A DNA stretch of 64,000 bases from Brevibacillus antibioticus (GTDB lineage Bacteria; Bacillota; Bacilli; Brevibacillales; Brevibacillaceae). A program made the translations under genes and the position numbers. Positions 26,242 to 33,468 of this stretch are shown piece after piece (within the stretch, counting starts at the first letter, position 1; the number at the start of each line of letters is the position of its first letter). The DNA lies in the NCBI RefSeq assembly GCF_005217615.1, contig NZ_SZNK01000001.1, positions 2,313,501 through 2,377,500 of the forward strand, in the 5' to 3' direction. The notes beneath the pieces are model-generated. The model did not search any database. It was not told the DNA's origin and saw only the letters and a program-made list of their open reading frames with translations.

Positions 26242-26772
26242 TTATCTGCAAAAGATGTGTTTCCCGATCTTTTTGACCTGCGGCCTGGTCCAAATCCAAC
26301 CGGATGTTGCTGTATTCGGATTAAAATAGTACGTGCAACCTCCCGTCGGATCCCAGCCGTTTAGAGCATTCTTCACTGCTTTTGTCGCACTTTCATTCGG
26401 AGTAAGCCATATTTGACCATCAGCAACTGCTGTAAAAGCGCGTGGTTCGAATATCACAGCCGAGGGCGTGTCAGGAAACGTAGCGCTTTTGACGCGGTTC
26501 AAAATGACGGCTGCGACAGCTACTTGCCCTTCAAACGGCTCTCCTCTTGCCTCCCCGTAAACAGCATTTGCCATGATTTTCAAATCATTGTCAGAGACCC
26601 GTGAAGGATGAAAGCTGGCTTTGGTTTTTGCCGTCTGTTTCTTTGCCGCAGGTGCAGCTATCTGCTTTTCTTGTACAGCGGCTACATGCTTTTCCTTCCA
26701 GACAATCTTATATCCACTCAAGCCTACTGCTACTAACATCACCAACACACCTGCGATCCAGATTGTACGCAC
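26242..26772 (-). CDS. sleB: SleB-type cortex hydrolase lacking the peptidoglycan-binding domain
   Basis: The gene occupies the sleB slot before ypeB. Its 176 residues comprise an N-terminal membrane anchor (4-24), a basic linker (30-55) and a Hydrolase_2 domain with the catalytic glutamate E74 in NAVYGEARGEPF, then VAAVILNRVKS and GGCTYYFNP. Classical SleB (about 300 residues) has a peptidoglycan-binding domain before the catalytic one; it is absent here. The start is GTG 26772 with AAGGAGGA upstream; the longer upstream frame has no site. SleB cleaves cortex muramic-lactam peptidoglycan during germination. Confidence 0.88.
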   Translation of the reverse strand: MRTIWIAGVLVMLVAVGLSGYKIVWKEKHVAAVQEKQIAAPAAKKQTAKTKASFHPSRVSDNDLKIMANAVYGEARGEPFEGQVAVAAVILNRVKSATFPDTPSAVIFEPRAFTAVADGQIWLTPNESATKAVKNALNGWDPTGGCTYYFNPNTATSGWIWTRPQVKKIGKHIFCR

Positions 26773-26854
26773 GGCTGAATCCTCCTTGGCATGTATTGAA
26801 ATCTTTGCATAGTGTTGGTGGAGGAAGAATGGTTTATGCATGTAAATCTGGATA

Positions 26855-26883
26855 TAGAAAAAGACCGATGCTATTTGCATCGG
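26855..26883 (-). terminator. terminator after the 52-residue cysteine protein
   Basis: Minus-strand hairpin CCGATGC-AAATA-GCATCGG followed by TCTTTTTC. It lies 45 bases past the small gene and 83 bases upstream of the sleB start. Confidence 0.85.
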
Positions 26884-26927
26884 CCCACATAGATTAGTCA
26901 CACTTTTTCAATTGGGAATGGAAAAGA

Positions 26928-27086
26928 TCAGGACTCGTCAATCCGAAAATGCTTGTCGTTATCACACAGGCACTGCTTGAACCCTGTTTCTATTTGCCCT
27001 CCAGGTTCACGATGGCCACGCAGTGTAAACTTTTCGCCACATACATTGCATTGAATTGTCACTTTTGCTCGTTCGGTTTTTAACAC
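26928..27086 (-). CDS. small zinc-ribbon-like protein, 52 residues
   Basis: A 52-residue frame, MLKTERAKVTIQCNVCGEKF then CLCDNDKHFRIDES at the end, starts with GTG at 27086 preceded by GGAGGAG at six to eight bases. Two cysteine pairs, CNVC (13-16) and CLC (39-41), could bind one zinc ion; the arrangement CxxC...CxC is unusual. It is followed by its own terminator and lies between prsW and sleB on the same strand. I do not recognise the family. RNA or protein binding is possible, but not shown. Confidence 0.72.
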   Translation of the reverse strand: MLKTERAKVTIQCNVCGEKFTLRGHREPGGQIETGFKQCLCDNDKHFRIDES

Positions 27087-27106
27087 GCACGTCTCCTCCT
27101 TACCGT

Positions 27107-27781
27107 CTATTGTGGACGTGAAGAGAGAATTTTAGAACCGAAATCGTGTGCTCTTTGTACCTTTTTTAAGCCCTGCCACCACAAAACGAGCATGAATGGC
27201 ACAATCACTATCAACCAGTTTTGCACGGCCAAAAAAATCAAGTTATACAGGGCATGCAAGCCGATCGGCAAGGTAATCGACATCCATAAAAAAAGCCGCT
27301 CATGTTTGGTGTCCCTGGAAAACTTGGCCCGTCCGAGATAATAGCCCATCCACACTGCAAACAACGCATGGCTGGATACCGGCAGAAAGGCACGCCAAAT
27401 GGCGATATTCGTCCCGTTGATAATGAGATAGAACAAATTCTCCAACGTAGCAAAACCAAGTGACACCGCAACCGCATAAACAATTCCATCGTATGGCTCA
27501 TCAAATTCCAAATGTTTATAAACCGTAAAATAGATGACCATCCATTTAAAAAATTCTTCCACGACAGCGGATTGGAAAACTTCCGCGACAATGCCATCCC
27601 GCCAGTTCCATTCATTCTGCATGATGTACTGGAGCACCATAATCGGTACGACCAGCAGCATCCCAAAGATAAACGACCGGATCACCATCGAAATCGGCTC
27701 CGGTTCGAGACTGTCACGCAGGTAAAAGTAACTTAAGATGGCGATACCGGGGGCAACTGCCGCGCCGATCAAAGCAATCAT
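27107..27781 (-). CDS. prsW: intramembrane protease PrsW
   Basis: PrsW makes the first (site-1) cut in anti-sigma factor RsiW in B. subtilis, releasing sigma-W under envelope stress. The 224 residues hold about seven transmembrane helices and the catalytic motif SAVVEEFFKW with E75, E76 and K79; the later motifs LGFATLENLFY and SSHALFAVWMGYYLG supply the other conserved glutamate and histidine. ATG 27781 follows AAGGAG. It is divergent from ansA, with 82 bases between them. Confidence 0.94.
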   Translation of the reverse strand: MIALIGAAVAPGIAILSYFYLRDSLEPEPISMVIRSFIFGMLLVVPIMVLQYIMQNEWNWRDGIVAEVFQSAVVEEFFKWMVIYFTVYKHLEFDEPYDGIVYAVAVSLGFATLENLFYLIINGTNIAIWRAFLPVSSHALFAVWMGYYLGRAKFSRDTKHERLFLWMSITLPIGLHALYNLIFLAVQNWLIVIVPFMLVLWWQGLKKVQRAHDFGSKILSSRPQ

Positions 27782-27863
27782 CTTTTATTACTCCTTTACA
27801 CAAGACTATCATTCATCGTACCATGAATACTGGTTGATGAAAACCCGCTACAGGAGAGAGATC

Positions 27864-28835
27864 ATGTCAAAAAAAATTTTGGTAGTGAACACAGGTGGTA
27901 CGATTGCCATGTCTGTCGATGACTCAGAAGGCGTAAAGCCCTTGGATGATCAAGCTGTCAACAAAATCCTTCCTTTTTTAGAAAAACACGCGGATGTCAC
28001 CATGAAAAATGTACTGAACCTACCTAGCCCTCATATGACTCCTGCGATCATGAATCAGCTGCGACTCGATATTGAAGAGGCCTTTCAACAAAATCACTAT
28101 GATGGCATTGTCATTACCCATGGGACTGATACGTTGGAAGAGACTGCATACTTCCTGGATCTGACTTTGTCGGTTAACGTCCCGATTGTCGTGACTGGCG
28201 CCATGCGAAGCAGTAATGAGCTCGGTGCTGACGGTCCCGTCAATCTCATTTCTTCTGTTCGTGCAGCCGCAGACTCCTACAGTTTGAACAAAGGCGTTAT
28301 CGTTGTTTTTAATGACGAAATTCACGCAGCACGTCACGTAACCAAAACACACACGAGCAATGTCGCTACCTTCCAGTCACCACAATACGGACCGATTGGA
28401 ACCATTGCGAAAAAAAGTGTGCAATACCACCATGCTCCATTGGATCGCGAGCATTATGCCATTACCCATGCTGATGCGAATGTGCCGCTGATCAAAGCAG
28501 TTGCTGGCATGGAGCCCGCTTGGCTGCAATTTTTATTGGAGCAGCACATTGATGGACTCGTCGTAGAGGCCTTCGGATTAGGAAATCTTCCACCCGCTAT
28601 CATCCCTACCCTGCAACAACTACTGGACAAAGGCGTACCAATCGTGCTCGTCTCGCGCTGCTACAATGGCCAGGTGCAGGATATCTATGACTATGAAGGT
28701 GGAGGCCGCAAACTAAAAGAAATGGGCATCATCTTCTCCAATGGCTTGAACGGGCAAAAGGCTCGTCTCAAATTAATTGTAACGCTGCAAAAAACACGGA
28801 CTTTCAAAGAGCTACAGCAGTTGTTCGACCACTAA
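27864..28835 (+). CDS. ansA: type I L-asparaginase
   Basis: Hydrolyses asparagine to aspartate and ammonia. The 323-residue cytoplasmic-type enzyme has the first threonine motif NTGGTIAM (T13 nucleophile) and the second, ITHGTDTLEETAYFL, plus GAMRSSNELGADGPVN. ATG 27864 follows AGGAGAG. The gene's own terminator hairpin, twelve bases past the stop, was split from its T-tract by the IS element that follows. In B. subtilis the ansA counterpart is likewise in the ypdA-gudB neighbourhood only loosely, so synteny is weak here. Confidence 0.95.
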   Translation: MSKKILVVNTGGTIAMSVDDSEGVKPLDDQAVNKILPFLEKHADVTMKNVLNLPSPHMTPAIMNQLRLDIEEAFQQNHYDGIVITHGTDTLEETAYFLDLTLSVNVPIVVTGAMRSSNELGADGPVNLISSVRAAADSYSLNKGVIVVFNDEIHAARHVTKTHTSNVATFQSPQYGPIGTIAKKSVQYHHAPLDREHYAITHADANVPLIKAVAGMEPAWLQFLLEQHIDGLVVEAFGLGNLPPAIIPTLQQLLDKGVPIVLVSRCYNGQVQDIYDYEGGGRKLKEMGIIFSNGLNGQKARLKLIVTLQKTRTFKELQQLFDH

Positions 28836-28847
28836 TACAATGACAAA

Positions 28848-28871
28848 AACCTCCTGGCTTATCAGGAGGTT
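28848..28871. repeat. left copy of 24-bp target duplication (ansA terminator stem)
   Basis: The palindrome AACCTCCT-N8-AGGAGGTT is found here and, identical over 24 bases, at 30423-30446. It is the ansA terminator hairpin. In this copy only two Ts follow before the IS end begins, so the normal T-tract is missing. The pair is best read as a target-site duplication of the IS insertion. Confidence 0.88.
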
Positions 28872-28873
28872 CA

Positions 28874-28904
28874 GGCTGTCGAGAAAGTCGACAGCCATTT
28901 TTAT
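28874..28904 (+). terminator. hairpin with T-tract at the IS left end
   Basis: Perfect stem GGCTGTCGA-GAAAG-TCGACAGCC followed by ATTTTTATTTT. It has terminator form and would stop readthrough from ansA into the transposase, perhaps replacing the disrupted host terminator. Many elements insulate their transposase this way; the function here is inferred. Confidence 0.65.
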
Positions 28905-28979
28905 TTTACTTAATTTTAAGGCGACACCGCGTTAATTTGTTATAATTCTTATAATTACATTTTATAGTAGGTGATAATT

Positions 28980-30340
28980 GTGCTTACCTCGAATGATAAA
29001 AATCCGCAAATGCATTACGAATTTGTGTGCCTTGATGAATTGGTCCCAGAGGACCATTTATTAAGGGTCATCCAGAAACATATAGATTTCTCCTTCATCC
29101 GAGAAAAAGTACGTCAATATTATTGCGAGGATAACGGTAGACCTTCGATTGATCCTATTGTTTTATTTAAAATGATTTTCATTGGATACCTTTACGGTAT
29201 CCGCTCAGAGAGGCAGCTCGAAAAAGAAATCCAGACTAACATCGCCTATCGTTGGTTTCTTGGCCTTTCTTTAACAGATCGAGTTCCAGATCACACAACA
29301 ATCAGTTGGAATCGTCGAACCCGTTTTAAAAATACAAATGTTTTTCAGGAGATTTTTGATGAAATTGTGCGCTTGGCGATTCAGCATCGAATGGTCGCTG
29401 GACGTGTATTGATAAGTGATTCCACGCATCTTAAAGCAAATGCGAATAAACGAAAATTTAAGAAGCATGTCATCGAGAAATCGAGTCGTGCCTATCTCAA
29501 AGATTTAGAGGTAGCAATTAATGAAGACCGTGAGGTACATGGAAAAAAGGATTGAAGCCTAGAGAGGGTGTGAAGGAAGAAAAGGAAATCAAGGTGAGTA
29601 CCACTGATCCGGAAAGTGGCTACATGGTTCGAGACAGCAAGCCCGAAGGCTTTTTCTATCTCGATCACCGGACTGTCGATCATAAGTACAATATTATTAC
29701 CGATGTCCATGTCACTGCTGGCAATGTCCATGATTCCGTTCCTTACATAGATAGGCTGAATCTCCAAATCGAGAAGTTTGGGTTTAAGGATACAATTGAA
29801 GCTATTGCATTAGATGCTGGTTATTTAACTACTCCAATCTGCAAGGCACTTCACGATATAAATGTATTTGCTGTCATCGGTCATCGTGCCTTTACACCTG
29901 TTAAAGGTCTTTTTGCTAAATGGCGCTTTAAATATGATCTGGAGTGCGATGTGTACACATGTCCTCAAAAACATACGCTTACTTATTCGACTACCGATCG
30001 AAACGGATACAGGATGTATAAGTCCAATAAAGAAATATGTAAAACTTGTCCAAGGCTTTCTGAGTGTACCCGATCTAAAAATCACCAAAAGGTGATAAGT
30101 AGGCACGTTTGGGAAGAGAGTAAGGAATGGGTTCGACAGAACCGTTTAAGTAAATCGGGGAAATATTTATATAGATTAAGATACCAAACCATAGAGCGAA
30201 GCTTTGCAGATGCTAAAGAACTGCATGGGCTTCGCTATTGTAGGTTACGCGGACGTGAAAATGTCCAAGAGCAGGTATTGATGACAGCAACAGTACAAAA
30301 CATTAAAAGGATAGCACTACACCTAGCGAAAGCAAGTTAG
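28980..30340 (+). pseudogene. IS1182 transposase, split into two frames
   Basis: Frame one (28980-29555) encodes the N-terminal region, including ELVPEDHLLRVI, GRPSIDPIVLFKMIFIGYLY and DHTTISWNRRTRF. It ends at TGA right after GGA AAA AAG GAT. Frame two (29552-30340) continues in the -1 frame with KPREGVKEEKEIKVSTTDPE, the DxD/E-type core VDHKYNIITDVHVT and C-terminal YRLRYQTIERSFADAKELHG. Uninterrupted relatives read straight through this point as GKKPLKP, so a single-base loss is likely. However, A_AAA_AAG is a classic -1 slippery heptamer, so a fused product by frameshifting is possible. Start GTG 28980 follows TAGGTGA. Confidence 0.85.
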
Positions 30341-30422
30341 GTGAAGGCTATCCTTTTTTCAGCACTTCGTGCTGGAACAATACCAAAAAGAAATCCCCAA
30401 AAGGGGGTTTCTCTTCAGTCTG

Positions 30423-30446
30423 AACCTCCTGGCTTATCAGGAGGTT
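30423..30446 (+). terminator. right copy of the duplicated ansA terminator, with T-tract
   Basis: Same palindrome AACCTCCT-N8-AGGAGGTT, here followed by TTTCG, so it keeps the original T-tract. It now ends transcription leaving the IS rather than ansA. Confidence 0.85.
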
Positions 30447-30490
30447 TTTCGTTTACTGATAATGAATTGTGCGATGCTGTTGTGGTGGGG

Positions 30491-30690
30491 AGGAAACAGG
30501 AGAAAACGCTCAGCTTCTAGGGCCACCCCCTGTGAGATTGACTGCCCGCCTCCATGCAAAAAGCGAAACCGCGGCCAAAGTGGTCCTCTCAGGATGTGTC
30601 TCAGAGGTGGCCGCTTAAGGGCGTGTTTCGCTTTTTGCATTCCGTCTCGGTCGGTGTCCCTAAGATCTTCGCTTATTTCTCCTGTTTCCT
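30491..30690. repeat. 200-bp imperfect palindrome, element A
   Basis: Outer arms AGGAAACAGGAGAAA (30491-30505) and its exact complement (30676-30690), inner arms of 16 bp (30554-30569 with 30625-30640, ATGCAAAAAGCGAAAC) and an apical stem GCGGCCA/TGGCCGC. Less perfect pairing fills the rest. The whole would fold into one long rod as RNA or single-stranded DNA. No protein frame with a binding site lies inside. It sits in the ansA-gudB convergent gap. Confidence 0.85.
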
Positions 30691-30758
30691 CTACCAGCTT
30701 TCATTAGTCACCGTGTTTTAAAATCCTTAAAAGATTGAAGAATGTGATCAGTAACGAC

Positions 30759-30958
30759 AGAGAAGAATATTTCCAGACGTAGCGACTTGTGGAGTCCTAC
30801 CGAGCGGAGAAGGGATTAGCGGGCAAAAGAAACGCAACCGTGCCCACGCGACGTAGCGGCTACCACTTTTGCGTTTCCCCGCTAATCACTTCGGAGCGTG
30901 CAGTCCATGCTTCCCCGAGGGACGGAGCACTGAGCCTAGACTGGAAATATTCTTCTCT
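30759..30958. repeat. 200-bp imperfect palindrome, element B
   Basis: Outer arms of 18 bp (AGAGAAGAATATTTCCAG, 30759-30776, with its exact complement at 30941-30958). Inner arms pair GATTAGCGGG and AAACGCAA (30814-30837) with 30869-30887, interrupted by a small bulge. Size and design equal element A although the bases differ, apart from short shared pieces such as CAAAA near the inner arm. It lies 68 bp from A and 28 bp before the gudB terminator. Confidence 0.85.
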
Positions 30959-30986
30959 ACACTACAGCTACATTAAACGTCCTCAA

Positions 30987-31016
30987 TAAAAAAGGCCCCG
31001 CCATAACGGCGGAGCC
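30987..31016 (-). terminator. terminator after gudB
   Basis: Minus-strand GC-rich hairpin GGCTCCGCC-loop-GGCGGGGCC with one mismatch, followed by TTTTTTATTG. Confidence 0.88.
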
Positions 31017-31051
31017 ATGTTTTCTCAATATATGGAGGGTTGTTTGAAAAA

Positions 31052-32341
31052 TTATACCCAACCGCGGAAGCGAGAAGCTTCTGCCATTTTGCGGGCACCA
31101 ACCATGTAAGCAGACAGACGCATATCAATACGACGAGTTTGCGACATGTTGTAAACATTTTCAAACGAACGAACCATTACTTTTTCCAACTTCTCTTCTA
31201 CTTCTTCTTCAGACCAGTAGTAGCCTTGGTTGTTTTGTACCCACTCGAAGTAGGAAACAGTTACACCACCGGCACTTGCCAGTACGTCTGGAACCAGAAG
31301 AATTCCACGCTCAGTCAAAATCTTGGTCGCTTCGAGAGTAGTTGGACCATTTGCCGCTTCTACAACGATGGACGCCTTGATATTGTGAGCGTTTGCAGCT
31401 GTGATTTGGTTTTCGATCGCTGCTGGAACCAAAATGTCGCATTCCAGTTCAAGAAGCTCTTTGTTGGTGATCGTGTTGTTGAACAGTTTTGTAACTGTAC
31501 CAAAGGAATCACGACGATCCAACAAGTAGTCGATATCCAAACCGTTTGGATCATGCAGTGCGCCGTAAGCATCAGAGATACCTACAACTTTAGCACCTGC
31601 ATCATGCATGAATTTTGCCAAGTAACTACCAGCGTTACCAAAGCCTTGTACAACTACGCGCGCACCTTTTACGTCGATGTTGCGACGTTTCGCTGCTTCA
31701 CGGATGCAAATGGTTACACCTTTTGCAGTAGCTGTTTCGCGGCCATGGGAACCACCCAGCGCAATTGGTTTACCCGTAATGAAACCAGGCGAGTCAAATT
31801 CACGGATACGGCTATATTCGTCCATCATCCATGCCATGATCTGTGAGTTCGTAAAGACGTCCGGAGCCGGAATATCTTTAGTAGGGCCCACAAGCTGGCT
31901 GATTGCGCGAACGTAACCGCGGCTCAGTCTTTCCAATTCGCGGAAGGACATTTCACGCGGGTCGCAAATGATACCGCCTTTACCACCGCCATAAGGCAGA
32001 TCGACGATACCTGCTTTGAGGCTCATCCAGATAGAAAGTGCTTTAACTTCATCCTCAGTAACTTCCGGGTGGAAACGAATGCCCCCCTTGGTCGGACCTA
32101 CTGCATCGTTGTGCTGTGCACGGTAGCCCGTAAACACCTTTACTTCGCCATTATCCATGCGAACCGGAATACGTACAGTCAAAACGCGTAGCGGTTCCTT
32201 CAAGAGTTCAAACATCGATTCTTGGTAACCTAGTTTCTCCAGTGCTTCCTTGATCACCGTTTGAGTTGAATGGAGCAAGTTCAATGATTCTTGCTTTTCT
32301 TTCCCTTCGGTGCTTTCGGTTACCACGTCTTGATTACCCAT
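31052..32341 (-). CDS. gudB: NAD-specific glutamate dehydrogenase
   Basis: Oxidises glutamate to 2-oxoglutarate and ammonia, linking amino acid use to the TCA cycle. The 429 residues carry GPTKGGIRFHP, the catalytic lysine in PYGGGKGGI, the PAPDV loop and the nucleotide site VVQGFGNAGSYLAKF. Both GudB and RocG of B. subtilis are about this length; the position beside mecA/ypbH and ypb genes matches gudB (ypcA). I see none of the 9-bp duplication that inactivates the laboratory B. subtilis gudB. The ATG follows GAGGTGG. Confidence 0.95.
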   Translation of the reverse strand: MGNQDVVTESTEGKEKQESLNLLHSTQTVIKEALEKLGYQESMFELLKEPLRVLTVRIPVRMDNGEVKVFTGYRAQHNDAVGPTKGGIRFHPEVTEDEVKALSIWMSLKAGIVDLPYGGGKGGIICDPREMSFRELERLSRGYVRAISQLVGPTKDIPAPDVFTNSQIMAWMMDEYSRIREFDSPGFITGKPIALGGSHGRETATAKGVTICIREAAKRRNIDVKGARVVVQGFGNAGSYLAKFMHDAGAKVVGISDAYGALHDPNGLDIDYLLDRRDSFGTVTKLFNNTITNKELLELECDILVPAAIENQITAANAHNIKASIVVEAANGPTTLEATKILTERGILLVPDVLASAGGVTVSYFEWVQNNQGYYWSEEEVEEKLEKVMVRSFENVYNMSQTRRIDMRLSAYMVGARKMAEASRFRGWV

Positions 32342-32382
32342 TACTTACCACCTCAAAAATGTTTTCGGTCAATGCCGCCTTT

Positions 32383-32411
32383 AGTATACACGCTTGTATC
32401 ATTTATGAGAA
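32383..32411 (-). promoter_or_regulatory. candidate gudB promoter
   Basis: Minus strand TTCTCA (32411-32406), 17 bases, TATACT (32388-32383). The -10 is near consensus and the -35 weak, which suits an activated or regulated promoter. The leader to the gudB ATG is about 35 bases. Confidence 0.4.
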
Positions 32412-32436
32412 GCTTAAAAATGTTTTTTTTCCATTT

Positions 32437-32450
32437 CGAAAACGTTTTCG
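32437..32450. promoter_or_regulatory. cre-like palindrome (possible CcpA site) upstream of gudB
   Basis: The perfect 14-bp palindrome CGAAAACGTTTTCG differs from the idealised CcpA operator TGAAAACGTTTTCA only at the outer position of each arm. It is centred about 100 bases upstream of the gudB ATG and 33 bases upstream of the candidate -35. Glutamate dehydrogenase rocG is CcpA-repressed in B. subtilis; activation from an upstream site is also known for CcpA. Control here is inferred. Confidence 0.5.
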
Positions 32451-32582
32451 TGCCTTGTTTTGCATAATCATTCAATTATTTACCATCTGTTTTGAAATCG
32501 CTTTTACAGACTGCATTTTGTACAAACAGCTTCAAATGCACTTCCAGCCATGCTTGTATTGTCCCCAAACTTGTTTCTTTCA

Positions 32583-32611
32583 TTACAGGATTAGTGAATT
32601 TATGCCATAAT
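32583..32611 (+). promoter_or_regulatory. candidate promoter for the PIG-L deacetylase
   Basis: TTACAG (32583-32588), 17 bases, CATAAT (32606-32611), about 40 bases before the ATG at 32652. The rest of the 310-base gap between gudB and this gene (32342-32651) holds only the gudB promoter and the cre-like palindrome. Confidence 0.4.
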
Positions 32612-32651
32612 GGAAAAAGTAATGTGGAAGTTTATTCATGGAGGTGTTTTT

Positions 32652-33395
32652 ATGAAAAAAAAGTCTGTTTTGTTTATTTTTGCCCATCCCGATGACGAAA
32701 CGTTTGCTTGTGGGATTTCCATTTCCAAATATAGTGAGACCAAAAAGGCCAGCACTCATCTATTGTGTGCAACAAAAGGGCAAGCAGGAAAAGCTGGCGA
32801 ACCACCGTTATGCACTCCGGAAGAACTCCCCCGCTTTCGCGAGCATGAGCTTCGCGATGCTTGTGCCATACTTGGGTTGGATCAGGTAGACGTCTGGGAA
32901 TATCAGGATAAGTTCCTAAACACAGTGCCCGTAGATGAGCTCGTTACTCGTATCCACCACGCTATTCACCAGATTCAACCGGAAATCGTCGTCACGTTTG
33001 CACCACATGGCATTTCCGGACATCCTGACCATTTGGCGATTAGTCATGCTACCACCCAGGCTGTCCTTTCTTTGGACCCAGATACGAGTGTGAGAAAGCT
33101 TTATTATGCGACTCGCTCATCCGAGGAAGGATTTGGTACCATAAAGCCTCCCTTTACGGATCCAATCGAGAGCATTACGACGATCATTCACGCACCTGAA
33201 TATAGGCAGAAAGTAGCAGATGCCTTGCGGGCACACAAAACACAGCACCTTTCAGTAGAGCGCGTTTTCCCAGGTGTAACAAAGGGCGAGCACCATTCTG
33301 TTCCGTCAAACAATCATTACATCTTGGCTTGGCACAGCCTTCCGAACTACACCATTCAAGGTAAAGAGGCTGATTTTTTTGAAGGCCTAGCATAA
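32652..33395 (+). CDS. PIG-L family N-deacetylase (BshB2-like)
   Basis: A 247-residue zinc-dependent de-N-acetylase. The metal motif AHPDDE (11-16) and a second HGISGHPDHLAIS segment supply the zinc ligands. Family members deacetylate GlcNAc-malate in bacillithiol synthesis (BshB1/BshB2) or other N-acetyl sugars. Bacilli often have two BshB enzymes; the substrate cannot be fixed from sequence alone, and no bshA or bshC is nearby. The ATG at 32652 follows GGAGGTG; the frame is open upstream without similarity. Confidence 0.85.
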   Translation: MKKKSVLFIFAHPDDETFACGISISKYSETKKASTHLLCATKGQAGKAGEPPLCTPEELPRFREHELRDACAILGLDQVDVWEYQDKFLNTVPVDELVTRIHHAIHQIQPEIVVTFAPHGISGHPDHLAISHATTQAVLSLDPDTSVRKLYYATRSSEEGFGTIKPPFTDPIESITTIIHAPEYRQKVADALRAHKTQHLSVERVFPGVTKGEHHSVPSNNHYILAWHSLPNYTIQGKEADFFEGLA

Positions 33396-33410
33396 TCTGA
33401 ACAGACAGCA

Positions 33411-33444
33411 ACAGCACCTAGTTGGTTGACTAGGTGCTGTTTTA
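33411..33444 (+). terminator. terminator after the PIG-L gene
   Basis: Stem CAGCACCTAGT-TGGTTG-ACTAGGTGCTG followed by TTTTATA; a perfect 11-bp stem. Confidence 0.88.
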
Positions 33445-33468
33445 TATTCCCAGACATTTCGTTTTCGA

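Larger units (their letters stand above)
28872..30422 (+). mobile_element. IS1182-family insertion sequence, 1551 bp
   Basis: The element is bounded by imperfect inverted ends, CAGGCTGTCGAGAAA at left and CAGACTGAAGAGAAA read inward from right, matching at 12 of 15 positions. It is flanked by a perfect 24-bp direct repeat that is the whole stem-loop of the ansA terminator. The single transposase gene (28980-30340) is of the IS1182 type. Hairpins lie inside both ends. Joining the flanks restores a textbook ansA terminator with its T-tract, which supports these exact boundaries. Confidence 0.88.

Noticed and set aside
30369-30989. Short open frames over the IS right end and the two palindromes
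   Set aside because: They have no ribosome binding site, and cover palindromic DNA whose arms would encode unrelated peptides; the structure is in the nucleic acid, not in a protein.
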